Below are positions 10,516 through 19,137 of a DNA stretch of 64,000 nucleotides, piece after piece. This stretch comes from TMED88 sp964515335 (GTDB lineage Bacteria; Myxococcota_A; UBA9160; UBA4427). The translations under genes were made by a program, and so were the position numbers. The notes beneath the pieces are model-generated. The model was not told the origin of the DNA. It saw nothing but the letters and a program-made list of their open reading frames with translations, and ran no database searches. Each line of letters begins with the position of its first letter. Within the stretch, counting starts at the first letter, position 1. The stretch spans positions 1 to 64,000 of the forward strand of contig CAZETS010000027.1 of NCBI GenBank assembly GCA_964515335.1. The letters are read 5' to 3'.

Positions 10516-11922
10516 ATGCAAAAGCGGATCTACGGAATCGAGACGGAATACGGGATCATCTTCACGCCCGAAGGGCGAAAGACCCTGCCCGTCGAAAAGG
10601 CGATCCGCTTCCTCTTCGAGAAGCTCATCACCACCGAGCACTTCCTGAACGTCTTCCTCGAGAACGGCGCCCGCTTCTACCAGGACACCGGCTGTCATCC
10701 CGAGTACGCGACGCCAGAGTGCGCCTCCCCGAAGCAGTTGATCGTCTACGACAAGGCCGGTGAGCGCATCCTCGAGGACCTCCAGGACTACGCGGAGGAG
10801 AAGATCCGCGAGGAGCGCATCCCCGGGAAGCTGTCGATCTTCAAGAACAACACCGACTTCGTCGGGAACTCCTACGGCTGCCACGAGAACTACCTCGTCG
10901 ACCGGGACGTCGACTTCTACTACCTCGCCGAGCAGCTGATTCCCTTCCTCGTTACCCGCCAGATCTACACGGGCGCCGGCAAGGTCTTCCAGACCCAGGA
11001 CGGCATCCACTACTGCGTGAGCCAGCGCGCGCAGCACATCTATCAGAAGATCTCGGGCACCACGACGAACGATCGCTCGATCATCAACACGCGCGACGAG
11101 CCCCACGCCGACCGCGAGAAGTACCGGCGGCTGCACGTGATCGTGGGCGACTCGAACATGAGCGAGTACACCAACTTCATCAAGGTGGGCACCTGCTCGG
11201 TGGTCCTCCAGATGATCGAGGACAACTACATCAACAAGGACTTCACCCTGCGCAATCCGGTGAAGGCCATCAAGGACATCACCTACGACGTCACCTGCAA
11301 GCGACGTCTGCGACTCGACAACGGGCGCGAGTACTCGCCGATCGAGATCCAGCGCGAATACTGCGAGATGGCCCAGAAGTACATCGAGCAGTACCCGGTG
11401 AGCGACGAGCACAAGCAGGCCGTCCACATGTGGCAGCACGTGCTCGACTGCCTCGACACCGACCCGAATCAGCTCGATCGCCAGATCGATTGGGTCATCA
11501 AGCGCCGCATGATCGAGTCCTACATCGAGCGGAACGGCACGTCGTGGAGCGATCCGAAGGTCTTCATGCTCGACCTGCAGTACCACGACATCCAGCGTCG
11601 TCGCAGCCTCTACTACCTGCTCGAGCGCAAGGGCATGGTGGATCGCGTGTTCAGTGACGACGAGGTCGACAAGGCCAAGACGGATCCGCCGCCCGACACG
11701 CGCGCCCGGATGCGGGGCGAGTTCATCAAGCTGGCCCGGGAGAACTCGATCCAGTACGACCTCGACTGGTCGAACATCCGGCTCGGCAATCTGTTGAACG
11801 TGCGCGTCATCTGCAACAACCCCTTCGAGACCGACACCGAAAAGGTGGCCGAGCTGGTGCGCACGATCCAGAAGACGAACCTGCGCAAGACCAGCCTCTC
11901 GAAGCTGGTCATTCAGTCGTAG
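10516..11922 (+). CDS. pafA: Pup-protein ligase PafA
   Basis: ATP-dependent ligase (468 aa) joining the C-terminal Glu of deamidated Pup to a substrate Lys. It opens MQKRIYGIETEYGIIF with no insert after the first strand, which separates it from Dop. Catalytic Asp is D57 in NGARFYQDTGCHPEYAT. FKNNTDFVGNSYGCHENYLV, NTRDEPHADREKYRRLHV, WVIKRRMIESY and the C-terminal winged-helix-like region are all conserved. It is homologous to Dop upstream over most of its length. The start codon has no strong ribosome site; the gene could have its own transcript given the 288-bp repeat-bearing gap. Confidence 0.95.
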   Translation: MQKRIYGIETEYGIIFTPEGRKTLPVEKAIRFLFEKLITTEHFLNVFLENGARFYQDTGCHPEYATPECASPKQLIVYDKAGERILEDLQDYAEEKIREERIPGKLSIFKNNTDFVGNSYGCHENYLVDRDVDFYYLAEQLIPFLVTRQIYTGAGKVFQTQDGIHYCVSQRAQHIYQKISGTTTNDRSIINTRDEPHADREKYRRLHVIVGDSNMSEYTNFIKVGTCSVVLQMIEDNYINKDFTLRNPVKAIKDITYDVTCKRRLRLDNGREYSPIEIQREYCEMAQKYIEQYPVSDEHKQAVHMWQHVLDCLDTDPNQLDRQIDWVIKRRMIESYIERNGTSWSDPKVFMLDLQYHDIQRRRSLYYLLERKGMVDRVFSDDEVDKAKTDPPPDTRARMRGEFIKLARENSIQYDLDWSNIRLGNLLNVRVICNNPFETDTEKVAELVRTIQKTNLRKTSLSKLVIQS

Positions 11923-12135
11923 CTCCGGCACTCGCGCAGAGGACGACCGTCCGCACGGCAGTGGGGCAGGTCGTCCCGTGGCCACACCCGGGCGTCATTC
12001 CGATGCGCTCGTGTCGAACTCGATTCGAATATTCGCTGCCATTCGATCGCCATCGATGCCGTGGTCATTTCGAAACCGCCGCCGATCTGCAACACTACGG
12101 TCGCAGCTCGATCGTCCGCGAGGACTCACTCAGAG

Positions 12136-12193
12136 CGCTGGATCGCTGGATCGCTGGATCGCTGGATCGCTGAATCGCTGGATCGCTGAATCG
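12136..12193 (+). repeat. 8-bp tandem repeat (CGCTGGAT, about 7 copies)
   Basis: Seven consecutive 8-bp units, five CGCTGGAT and two CGCTGAAT, end 13 bp before the ATG of the next gene. Such arrays mutate by slippage. Because the repeat is outside the reading frame, changes in copy number would alter spacing to any promoter upstream rather than the protein. The remaining about 210 bp back to pafA shows only a CGAATATTCG palindrome (12026-12035). Confidence 0.85.
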
Positions 12194-12206
12194 AAAGGGG
12201 CACAGA

Positions 12207-12812
12207 ATGGCCGCACCCGAGTCCTCTCCCGACCTCTCCGTAGTACAACCGAGTGCAGAACCGAGTGTGCAACCGAGTGCACAACCGAGTGCACAACCGA
12301 GCGCCGAAGCACCGGCCGAGGAGACGGCCGTCGAGCCGACGCCGCCCCACACGGGCCCATCCGCCGCCAAGCCGCAGAGCTCGGAGCGGCGGGGCGCGCC
12401 CTGGTGGCTGGTCGTAGTCGTTGCGGTGGTCGGCGTGATCCTGTTCCTCAATCAGTATCAGCGCGCCGAAGTGCTCGACGCACGCGTGACCTCGCTCACC
12501 GACGAGCTGCTCGCCACCGACCAGCAGCTGCAGCTCGCCCACGACCACATCGCGGCCCACCAGACGCACCTCGACCAGGTGCGCTCGGGAGTCGCCGAGC
12601 TGAGCGCCAGCGTGGCCGGCCTGCAGGCGCTCGCCGACAGGGATCCGCTGGCGCCCCCGGCGGGCCCCACGGTGGAGCCTTCAGCGGCGTCCTCCGCAGA
12701 GCCGACCCCGCCGGTCGATTCGGCTCCTCCTGCCCGCAGCACCGCCGTGAGCCCCGAACTCGAGCGATCGATCATCCACGACGCCGTGGGGACGCCCTTC
12801 GCGGACTTCTGA
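12207..12812 (+). CDS. unrecognised single-TM coiled-coil protein with Pro/Ser/Ala-rich ends
   Basis: 201 aa, no family recognised. Residues about 10-60 are Pro/Ser/Glu-rich and include PSAQPSA repeats from a 12-bp DNA repeat (about 12250-12300). A single membrane helix lies at about 66-85 (WWLVVVVAVVGVILFL), preceded by SERRG, so the N-terminus should be cytoplasmic. Residues about 88-145 look like a coiled coil (DARVTSLTDELLATDQQLQ) and the C-terminus is again Pro/Ser-rich. The topology resembles an inner-membrane anchor with a periplasmic helix. It stands alone between the repeat array and a strong terminator, just upstream of mreB, so a cell-envelope role is only a guess from position. 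Confidence 0.7.
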   Translation: MAAPESSPDLSVVQPSAEPSVQPSAQPSAQPSAEAPAEETAVEPTPPHTGPSAAKPQSSERRGAPWWLVVVVAVVGVILFLNQYQRAEVLDARVTSLTDELLATDQQLQLAHDHIAAHQTHLDQVRSGVAELSASVAGLQALADRDPLAPPAGPTVEPSAASSAEPTPPVDSAPPARSTAVSPELERSIIHDAVGTPFADF

Positions 12813-12839
12813 GCCAGGGCCGAGGCCCCTTCCAAACTG

Positions 12840-12871
12840 CGGCCCGGCGAGGCATCTGCCTCGCCGGGCCG
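12840..12871 (+). terminator. Rho-independent-type terminator
   Basis: A perfect 15-bp GC-rich stem (12840-12854 with 12857-12871) is followed by TTTGCGTT. It lies 28 bp after the stop of the coiled-coil gene and separates it from mreB. Confidence 0.65.
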
Positions 12872-12925
12872 TTTGCGTTCGTCAGGCCGGCCGCACCCCG
12901 GCCGTCGAGCGCGAGGCTCGCCCCA

Positions 12926-12945
12926 GGGACGTCGTGGGACGTCCC
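12926..12945. promoter_or_regulatory. 8-bp inverted repeat in the mreB upstream region
   Basis: GGGACGTC and GACGTCCC are separated by 4 nt (12926-12933, 12938-12945). It sits 150 bp before the mreB start in a non-coding stretch and could be an operator or a small RNA hairpin. No protein partner can be named. Confidence 0.35.
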
Positions 12946-13095
12946 GGCGGGGGTAGCGGTCGCCGAATCACCGAGCGGAATACTGCCCGGGACGCGGGGC
13001 GTTGGACTCAAGGTCTGCCTGTTCCCGCCGATCAGTTCTTCCACGGAGTGCGCGGCCGTCCGGGCCGAGCGGAACACCCCTGGAAGGACACCCTC

Positions 13096-14133
13096 ATGCT
13101 CCTCGACTCCATCGCCGGATGGTTCTCCCACGACCTCGCCATCGATCTCGGCACCGCCAACACCCTGGTCTACAGCCGCGGCAAGGGCCTGGTGTGCTCC
13201 GAGCCGAGCGTCGTTGCCGTTACCGAGAAGAACGACGGACGCGGCCAGCGGGTGCTCGCCGTCGGACATGCCGCCAAGGAGATGCTCGGTCGCACACCCG
13301 GATCGATCAGCGCGATCCGTCCCATCAAGGACGGCGTGATCGCCGACTTCGAGATCACCGAGGCGATGCTTCGCTATTTCATCCAGCGCGCCCACAACCG
13401 GCGCACGCTGGCGCGGCCGCGCATCGTCGTCTGCGTGCCGCCCTGTATCACGAGCGTCGAGAAGCGCGCCGTGCGCGAGTCGGCGATCTCCGCTGGCGCT
13501 CGCGAGGTGTTCCTGATCGAGGAGCCGATGGCGGCGGCGATCGGAGCCGGCCTCGATGTGACCGCGCCCACCGGCAACATGGTCGTCGACATCGGCGGCG
13601 GCACCACGGACGTCGCCGTGATCTCGCTCTCGGGCATCGTCACGTCGCGCTCGATCAGAACCGGCGGCGACAAGATGGACGAGGCGATCATCAACTACGT
13701 GAAGCGCAAGTACAACGTGCTGATCGGAGAGCGCACCGCCGAGAACGTGAAGATGACGATCGGCACCGCGTCCACCGAGACCAAGGCCTCGACGATGGAG
13801 ATCAAGGGACGCGACCTGGTGGCCGGCATCCCGAAGGTCGTCGTCACCACCAGTGACGAGATTCGCGAGGCGCTCGTCGAGCCGATTCATGCCATCGTCG
13901 AGACCGTGCACCTCACGCTCGAGAAGACGCCGCCCGAGCTCGCGGCGGACATCGTCGACCGCGGCATCATGCTGGTCGGCGGCGGCTCGCTGCTGCGCGA
14001 TCTCGACCAGGTGCTGCGCCAGGAGACCAAGCTGCCGATCCTGCGCAGCGAGGATCCCTACACGGCCGTCGTGCACGGCGCGGGCAGTGCCCTGGACAAC
14101 ATCTCGCTGTTGCGCGAGGTGGCTCTGGGGTGA
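13096..14133 (+). CDS. mreB: rod shape-determining actin homologue MreB
   Basis: Actin-like ATPase (345 aa; family about 340-350) forming membrane filaments that guide lateral wall synthesis. The ATPase motifs are visible: phosphate 1 DLAIDLGTANTLVY near the N-terminus, phosphate 2 VVDIGGGTTDVAVISLSGIV and the adenosine motif GIMLVGGGSLLRDLD. Leading residues MLLDSIAGWFSHD form the amphipathic membrane-binding helix. GGAAGGA before the ATG at 13096 supports this start over an in-frame ATG at 12934. No mreC/mreD follow; a terminator closes the gene, so mreB is monocistronic here, or mreCD lie elsewhere. Confidence 0.95.
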   Translation: MLLDSIAGWFSHDLAIDLGTANTLVYSRGKGLVCSEPSVVAVTEKNDGRGQRVLAVGHAAKEMLGRTPGSISAIRPIKDGVIADFEITEAMLRYFIQRAHNRRTLARPRIVVCVPPCITSVEKRAVRESAISAGAREVFLIEEPMAAAIGAGLDVTAPTGNMVVDIGGGTTDVAVISLSGIVTSRSIRTGGDKMDEAIINYVKRKYNVLIGERTAENVKMTIGTASTETKASTMEIKGRDLVAGIPKVVVTTSDEIREALVEPIHAIVETVHLTLEKTPPELAADIVDRGIMLVGGGSLLRDLDQVLRQETKLPILRSEDPYTAVVHGAGSALDNISLLREVALG

Positions 14134-14166
14134 CGGACGGACGACGGCATGGCCGTCGTCCGTTCG
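14134..14166 (+). terminator. strong hairpin after mreB
   Basis: A 12-bp perfect stem (14137-14148 with 14152-14163), extendable to 15 bp with one wobble, has a 3-nt loop and starts immediately after the mreB stop. A short TT follows but no long U-run. Confidence 0.55.
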
Positions 14167-14243
14167 TGAACAGGGTGGTTCGATCCGTTCGGGGCTGGTG
14201 CGGGGGCGCGACCGGGGTGGCGGTGGTCTGGTAGGCTCGGGCC

Positions 14244-15395
14244 GTGGCGGCTCGAGGGGTGCGATTCCTGATCATCGGCGGTGGTGTCGCGGGGCTCGGC
14301 ACCGCCTGGCACCTGGCGCGCGCGGGGCAGGGCGCCGAGACGCTGCTCGTCGAGGCAGAGCCGCACCTCGCAGCGCGCTCCTCGGCGGTCAACGCCGCGA
14401 TCCTGCGCACCCTGACCGGTGATCCGGTCAGCACCCGGCTCGGCCTGCGCAGCGCCTGCTTCCTGCGCGAGCCGCCCGCCGACTTCAGCGAGATTCCGCT
14501 CGTCGACGCCTTCGGGCTGGTGCTCGTCGCGGCGCGCGAGCGCAGCGCCGAGATCGCGGGCTGGGTGGATGCGATCGACGGCGATGCGCCGTGCAAGATC
14601 GAGCCGCTGTCGGCGGATCGGCTTCGCGAGCTGGCGCCAGGCTTCGCGGGTGACGCCGCGAGGGCCTGGTGGCTCCCCGAGGAGGGCCGGCTGGACATCG
14701 CCGCGCTCGTCGCCGGCTTCGCGCGGGGCGCGCGCCGCGGCGGCGTCGAGCTGCGTCGCGGGTGCCCGGTCGAGGGGCTGATCCGGCGCGGTGGGCGCGT
14801 GGTCGGTGCCCGGCTCCGGTCGGGCGAGGAAATCCGGGCAGACGTCTGCGTCCTCGCCGCCGGTGGCTGGGCGGATCGGCTCGGCGCGGCCGCCGGGTCG
14901 CGGGTGCGCCTGCGCCCGACCCGCCGGCACCTGATGATCACGGCGCCCGATGCGTCGGTCGACCGTGGCTGGCCGGTGCTCTGGTACTTCGGCGGCGACG
15001 ACGAGGGCGAGTTCTACTGCCGCCCGGAGGCCGGGGGCATGCTGCTCTGCGCGTGCGAGATCGACGATGTGGATCCCGATCGGTTCGACGTCGACGAAGC
15101 GGCGCGGACGGCGATCGCCGCCAAGGCCTCACGCTTCCTCCCGGAGCTGCGCGATGCGCACGCCGCGCAGTTCTGGTGCGGGCTGCGCACGCTCACGGCG
15201 GACGGCCGCTTCGCGATCGGGCCCGATCCCGACCTGGCGGGGCTCTTCTGGGTGGCAGGTCTGGGGGGATCGGGCATGGTCTGCTCCCCAGAAGTCGGCC
15301 GGATCGCGGCATCGGCGCTGCAGGGCGAGCCCGTGGACCCCGTCGTCCTCGAGGCCCTGCGGCCCGGGCGGCTCGCCGTCCCGCCGGCCGCATGA
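14244..15395 (+). CDS. FAD-dependent amine/amino-acid oxidoreductase (DAO family)
   Basis: 383-aa flavoprotein of the D-amino-acid oxidase/glycine-sarcosine oxidase superfamily. It begins with the FAD dinucleotide-binding motif FLIIGGGVAGLGTAWHLA and an acidic VEAEP strand end. A mid-protein VCVLAAGGWADRLG strand is typical of DadA/SoxB-like enzymes, and the C-terminal GLFWVAGLGGSGMVCSPEVGR motif closes the FAD site. Substrate cannot be read from sequence. A GTG start at 14244 is used because no ATG is near the motif. The stop is 9 bp before lysS, so the two genes are probably co-transcribed. Confidence 0.8.
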   Translation: MAARGVRFLIIGGGVAGLGTAWHLARAGQGAETLLVEAEPHLAARSSAVNAAILRTLTGDPVSTRLGLRSACFLREPPADFSEIPLVDAFGLVLVAARERSAEIAGWVDAIDGDAPCKIEPLSADRLRELAPGFAGDAARAWWLPEEGRLDIAALVAGFARGARRGGVELRRGCPVEGLIRRGGRVVGARLRSGEEIRADVCVLAAGGWADRLGAAAGSRVRLRPTRRHLMITAPDASVDRGWPVLWYFGGDDEGEFYCRPEAGGMLLCACEIDDVDPDRFDVDEAARTAIAAKASRFLPELRDAHAAQFWCGLRTLTADGRFAIGPDPDLAGLFWVAGLGGSGMVCSPEVGRIAASALQGEPVDPVVLEALRPGRLAVPPAA

Positions 15396-15404
15396 ATCGA
15401 TGAG

Positions 15405-17048
15405 ATGACGAAAGACGCGCCCGCCAGACCCGCCGACGACCCGAGCCTCTCCCACTGGGCCGACCACGCCGCCCGCCGCGCGCTCGCGGCCGCCGGCGAG
15501 ACCCCGTCGATCACCGTCGCGGCGGGCATCACGCCGTCCGGCGTGATCCACGTCGGCAACTTCCGCGAGGTCATCACGGTCGACCTGGTCGCCCGTGCCC
15601 TGCGCGACCACGGCGCCGACGTACGCTTCATCTACTCGTGGGACGACTTCGACGTCTTCCGCAAGGTGCCCGCCGGCATCCCGCGCCCCGAGCTGCTCGA
15701 GGAGAATCTGCGCCGCAGCGTGTCCGACGTGCCCGATCCCTACGGCGACCACGACAGCTACGCGTCGCACTTCATCGCGCAGTTCGAGGAGAGCCTCGCC
15801 CCGCTCGCCATCGCGCCCGAGTTCATCCGCCAGTCGCGTCGCTATCGAGCCGGCGACTACGCGCAGGGCATCCGGCGCGCCCTCGAGTCCCGCGAGTCGA
15901 TCCGCGCGGTCCTCGATCGCCATCGCACGCAGCCGCTGCCCGACGACTGGCTGCCTCTCGCGGGCTTCTGCGACGCCTGCGGTCGGGACGAGATCGACTT
16001 CGCCTGGCCCGGTGACTGGATCGTCCGCTACGCGTGCCGGTCGTGTGCCCACGAGGCCGAGGTCGACCTGCGCGACGGTGGCAACGTCAAGCTGCCCTGG
16101 CGGGTCGACTGGCCAATGCGCTGGGCCGAGGAGCAGGTGGTCTTCGAGCCGGGCGGCAAGGATCACAGCTCGGCGGGCGGCAGCTTCGACACCGGCCGGG
16201 AGATCGTCGACGTCGCCTACGGGGGGCGCGCGCCCGAGTACGTCGCCTACGACTTCGTGCGCATCAAGGGCCGCGGCGGAAAGATCTCGAGCTCCAGCGG
16301 CGACGTGGTCACCGTCGCCGACTGCCTCGAGGTCTTCGAGCCCGAGATGCTGCGCTGGATCTTTGCGAGCCAGCGCCCGGGCAGCGAGTTCCAGATCTCG
16401 TTCGACGCCGACGTCATCAAGCTCTACGAGGACTTCGACCGCGGGCGCCGGGTCGCCCACGAGGCCGAGGACGGCAGCAAGGCGGACAAGAAGCGGCGCA
16501 TCGCCCGGCGCACCTTCGAGCTCGCCTCTCTCGATGGCCGACGCATCCTGCCGGGTAGCCCCGTTCCCTTCGTGCCGCCGTTCCGTGCGCTCTCGGTCGT
16601 CGTCCAGGCCTACGACGGCGACCTCGACCGCACCGTCGCCTACTTCGAGGCGACCGGCGAGATCGAAAGCGACGTCGAGCGCACGCTGTGCCGGCAGCGC
16701 GCGGCCTGCTGCTGGCGATGGATCGGCTCGTTCGCGCCCGACGAGTTCCGCTATCGCATCCGCAAGGAGCCGGTGGCGCGAACGATCGAAGCGGATCAGC
16801 GCGTGGCCCTCGAGCGACTCGTCGCCATCCTGCGAGAGGCTCCGGCGATCAGCGAGGACGACCTCGTCCCGCACATGAAGACGCTCTGCGAGGGCACCGA
16901 CCTCACCCTCAAGACCTTCTGTCCCCTCGTCTACGACCTGCTGATCGACCGCGACCACGGCCCCAAGCTGACGACCCTGCTCACGACGATCGGCGGCGCC
17001 GAGGCCCTGCCGCTCCTCGAGCCGACCCTCGATCGGGATCGCGCCTAG
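15405..17048 (+). CDS. lysS: lysyl-tRNA synthetase, class I
   Basis: Charges tRNA-Lys. This is the Rossmann-fold class I form (547 aa) common in archaea and scattered in bacteria, not the class II LysS/LysU. The HIGH-type motif is PSGVIHVGN (44-52) and the KMSKS-type motif is GKISSSSG (about 293-300). Cys pairs CDACG and CRSC form the zinc-knuckle insert. WDDFDVFRKVP and FEPGGKDHSSAGGSFDTG are characteristic. The C-terminal part is alpha-helical for anticodon binding. The end overlaps the convergent kinase gene by 4 nt. No second lysyl synthetase is visible in the window. Confidence 0.92.
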   Translation: MTKDAPARPADDPSLSHWADHAARRALAAAGETPSITVAAGITPSGVIHVGNFREVITVDLVARALRDHGADVRFIYSWDDFDVFRKVPAGIPRPELLEENLRRSVSDVPDPYGDHDSYASHFIAQFEESLAPLAIAPEFIRQSRRYRAGDYAQGIRRALESRESIRAVLDRHRTQPLPDDWLPLAGFCDACGRDEIDFAWPGDWIVRYACRSCAHEAEVDLRDGGNVKLPWRVDWPMRWAEEQVVFEPGGKDHSSAGGSFDTGREIVDVAYGGRAPEYVAYDFVRIKGRGGKISSSSGDVVTVADCLEVFEPEMLRWIFASQRPGSEFQISFDADVIKLYEDFDRGRRVAHEAEDGSKADKKRRIARRTFELASLDGRRILPGSPVPFVPPFRALSVVVQAYDGDLDRTVAYFEATGEIESDVERTLCRQRAACCWRWIGSFAPDEFRYRIRKEPVARTIEADQRVALERLVAILREAPAISEDDLVPHMKTLCEGTDLTLKTFCPLVYDLLIDRDHGPKLTTLLTTIGGAEALPLLEPTLDRDRA

Positions 17049-18496
17049 GGGCCGCTCACCGGCAGCTTGAGCTGCAGGCAGGCGCCCGTGGCGCTGCCGA
17101 TCACGGCGAGCGTTCCGGCGTGCGCCGTCGCGATGTCCCGCGAGATCGCCAGGCCAATTCCGGTGCCCTGGCTCTTGCGCGTGTAGAACGACTCGAAGAT
17201 GCGCTCCCGAATGGACGGCTCGATGCCCGGGCCGTCGTCGGCGACCTCGATCTCCACCCAGTCGCCGGCCGAACGCGTGCGCACTTCGATGATGCCGCGG
17301 CCCTCGAGCGCATCGATGGCGTTCTGGATGAGGTTCAGCATGACCTGGGTGATCTGATGCCGCTGGCAGCGGACCTCGGGCAGGATCTCCAGACGACGCA
17401 CCACCCGGATGTCCTCGATGTGATCGAGATCGGCGAGATGAAGCGCGGTGTCGACGATCGCGTTGACGTTCGTCCAGTCGGGAATGCCCGGCTGTCCCTG
17501 CGCGAAGCGGCGAACGTCGTCGCTGATGCGGCGGATCCGCTCGGCGCCCTCGAGCGCCTCGCCGATCAGGTCGCAGAGCCCGTCCTCGCCGTTCACGTAC
17601 GCGTCGACCGAGCGATCGCCCCCGAGCTTCCCGGCGGCGAGTCGCACGCGCTCGATGTGCGGATCGTCCGACTCGGGCAGCCGGCTCGCCAGGTCGGCCA
17701 GACGCGTGACGTCGGGCATCAGCTGCTCGAGTCCATGGGAGACCCGCATCGCCTCGGAGAGGCACGAGAGCACGAAGCTCATCGGGTTGTTGACCTCGTG
17801 GGCGATGCTCGCCGCGAGCTTCCCCATCGCCACGGCCCGCTCCTGGCGCATCAACGCCCCTCGCGCCTGCGCGACCTCTTCGGTGCGCGCGCGAAGCCGC
17901 TCCTCGAGCTCGCCCTGATGGGCGATGCGCGCCCGCAGTCGGTGCGCCTGCTCGAACGCCGAGGTCGCGATCTCGCCTACCAGCGCCAGGTCGCGCGCCC
18001 AGGCGGCGTCGTGCTCGTGGCGCGACGGCGCGACCGCCACCACGGCTCCGACCGCCCCCCGGCCGGCGGACCGGATCGGATGCGCCCACACGGGGGCAGG
18101 CGGAGCGCCCGTCAGCGAGCCGCCTGCGGCCGTCTCGACGCGGTCGGTGGCGAGGTGCACGACGTGCGCCTGTTCGAGCGCTCGTCGGGCGGCCCGCATC
18201 GCGAGCCGTGCGGCGCACTCGTCCTGCGGCTGCCCGGCATGGGCCAGCAGCTCGAATGCGTCCACGCCGTCTCTGCGCAGGTAGACGTCGACCTGCTCGC
18301 TCCCCAGCGCACGCGCTGCCAGGTGCGCCAACGATTCGCCGAGCCGGTCGGACTCGAGCAGGTCGCGGACGACTGCCAGGATTGCGTCGAGGAGCGACGC
18401 GAGGATCGCGCCCGCGTGCTCGCGATCGTCGCGCTGCTCCTCGCTGGCGGGTGCTCGGTCGCGCATCGCGTCGCCCTCACGGAGCGCTTCGCTCAC
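17045..18496 (-). CDS. soluble histidine kinase with N-terminal GAF-like sensor
   Basis: 483 aa, no membrane helices. Residues about 30-185 resemble a GAF domain. A coiled-coil linker (about 185-220) leads into a HisKA domain with the phosphoacceptor H233 in SIAHEVNNPMSF. The ATPase domain has an intact N box (LNLIQNAIDAL), G1 (VADDGPGIEPS) and G2 (GTGIGLAISRD). It belongs to the NtrB/ZraS-like group by its H-box. Its start overlaps the stop of the NarL-type regulator by 4 nt, so they are translated together. That regulator lacks an acceptor Asp, so the real phosphotransfer partner of this intact kinase may be elsewhere. Confidence 0.88.
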   Translation of the reverse strand: MSEALREGDAMRDRAPASEEQRDDREHAGAILASLLDAILAVVRDLLESDRLGESLAHLAARALGSEQVDVYLRRDGVDAFELLAHAGQPQDECAARLAMRAARRALEQAHVVHLATDRVETAAGGSLTGAPPAPVWAHPIRSAGRGAVGAVVAVAPSRHEHDAAWARDLALVGEIATSAFEQAHRLRARIAHQGELEERLRARTEEVAQARGALMRQERAVAMGKLAASIAHEVNNPMSFVLSCLSEAMRVSHGLEQLMPDVTRLADLASRLPESDDPHIERVRLAAGKLGGDRSVDAYVNGEDGLCDLIGEALEGAERIRRISDDVRRFAQGQPGIPDWTNVNAIVDTALHLADLDHIEDIRVVRRLEILPEVRCQRHQITQVMLNLIQNAIDALEGRGIIEVRTRSAGDWVEIEVADDGPGIEPSIRERIFESFYTRKSQGTGIGLAISRDIATAHAGTLAVIGSATGACLQLKLPVSGP

Positions 18497-19137
18497 GCCG
18501 TGACGATTCCCTCGCGGATCGCGTAGCGCACGAGGTTCGAGACCTTGTGGACGCCCACGCGGTCCATCACGTTCGCCCGATGCGTCTGCGCGGTCTTGAG
18601 CGAGATCCCGAGCTCACCCGCGATCTCCTTGGTCGAAAGCCCCTCGGCGATCAGCTGAAGCACCTCGCGCTGTCGCGTCGTCAGCTCGCTCGTGGCTCCC
18701 GGAGAGCCGTCCGCCGGCGACTTGAGAGCGCTCACGACCTGATCGGCCACCGCGGGTGCCAGGTACGAGCGGCCCATGCGCACGGTGCGAACCGCGTCGA
18801 TCAGGTCCTGCGCGGCGGAGTCCTTAGGCACGAAGCCGGCGGCGCCCGCGACCAGCGACTGGCGGACCTGGCTCGGGCCGTAGGTCGCCGAGGTGATCAC
18901 GCAGGCCGAGAGCCGGTTGTGCTCGCGGATCCGTCGAACCGCCTCGACGCCCGAGAGTCGCGGAAGCTGTCCCTCGATCACGACCACGTCCGGCCGCTTG
19001 CTGACCACGAGGTCCACGGCTTCCCGGCCGCTGGCGGCCTCGCCCACTACCGAGAACTCCGGAACCGCTTCGAGGATGTTGCGCAGCCCGTCCCGAACGA
19101 GGCGCTGCGAGTCTGCAATGACGATCGATGTCTCCAT
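18493..19137 (-). CDS. NarL/FixJ-family regulator with Glu in place of the phosphoacceptor Asp
   Basis: 214 aa: receiver (about 1-120) plus LuxR-type HTH (about 150-214, LTTRQREVLQLIAEGLSTKEIA...ISLKTAQTHRANVMDRVGV). Where NarL has its acceptor Asp, this protein has E55 (PDVVVIEGQLPRLSG). The acidic pair is D9-S10 rather than Asp-Asp, while K105 is retained. Such a Glu can mimic phosphorylation, so the protein may be constitutively active; this is inference. The ATG at 19137 is preferred to 19155 because GGAGGGG lies 5 nt before it. It is first in a two-gene unit with the histidine kinase. The 225-bp gap upstream shows no clear promoter. Confidence 0.88.
   Translation of the reverse strand: METSIVIADSQRLVRDGLRNILEAVPEFSVVGEAASGREAVDLVVSKRPDVVVIEGQLPRLSGVEAVRRIREHNRLSACVITSATYGPSQVRQSLVAGAAGFVPKDSAAQDLIDAVRTVRMGRSYLAPAVADQVVSALKSPADGSPGATSELTTRQREVLQLIAEGLSTKEIAGELGISLKTAQTHRANVMDRVGVHKVSNLVRYAIREGIVTA

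Noticed and set aside
9427..11985. Long minus-strand open frame opposite prcA and pafA
   Set aside because: Antisense of well-supported genes; its SLQISLQIS section is only the translated GA repeat.
12136..12193. Short regular repeats that could suggest a CRISPR array
   Set aside because: Eight-bp units are directly adjacent with no spacers; it is a simple tandem repeat.
15129..18218. Minus-strand open frame of about 1,030 codons opposite lysS and part of the kinase
   Set aside because: Low-complexity Arg/Ala/Gly composition and overlap with two clear genes in other frames.
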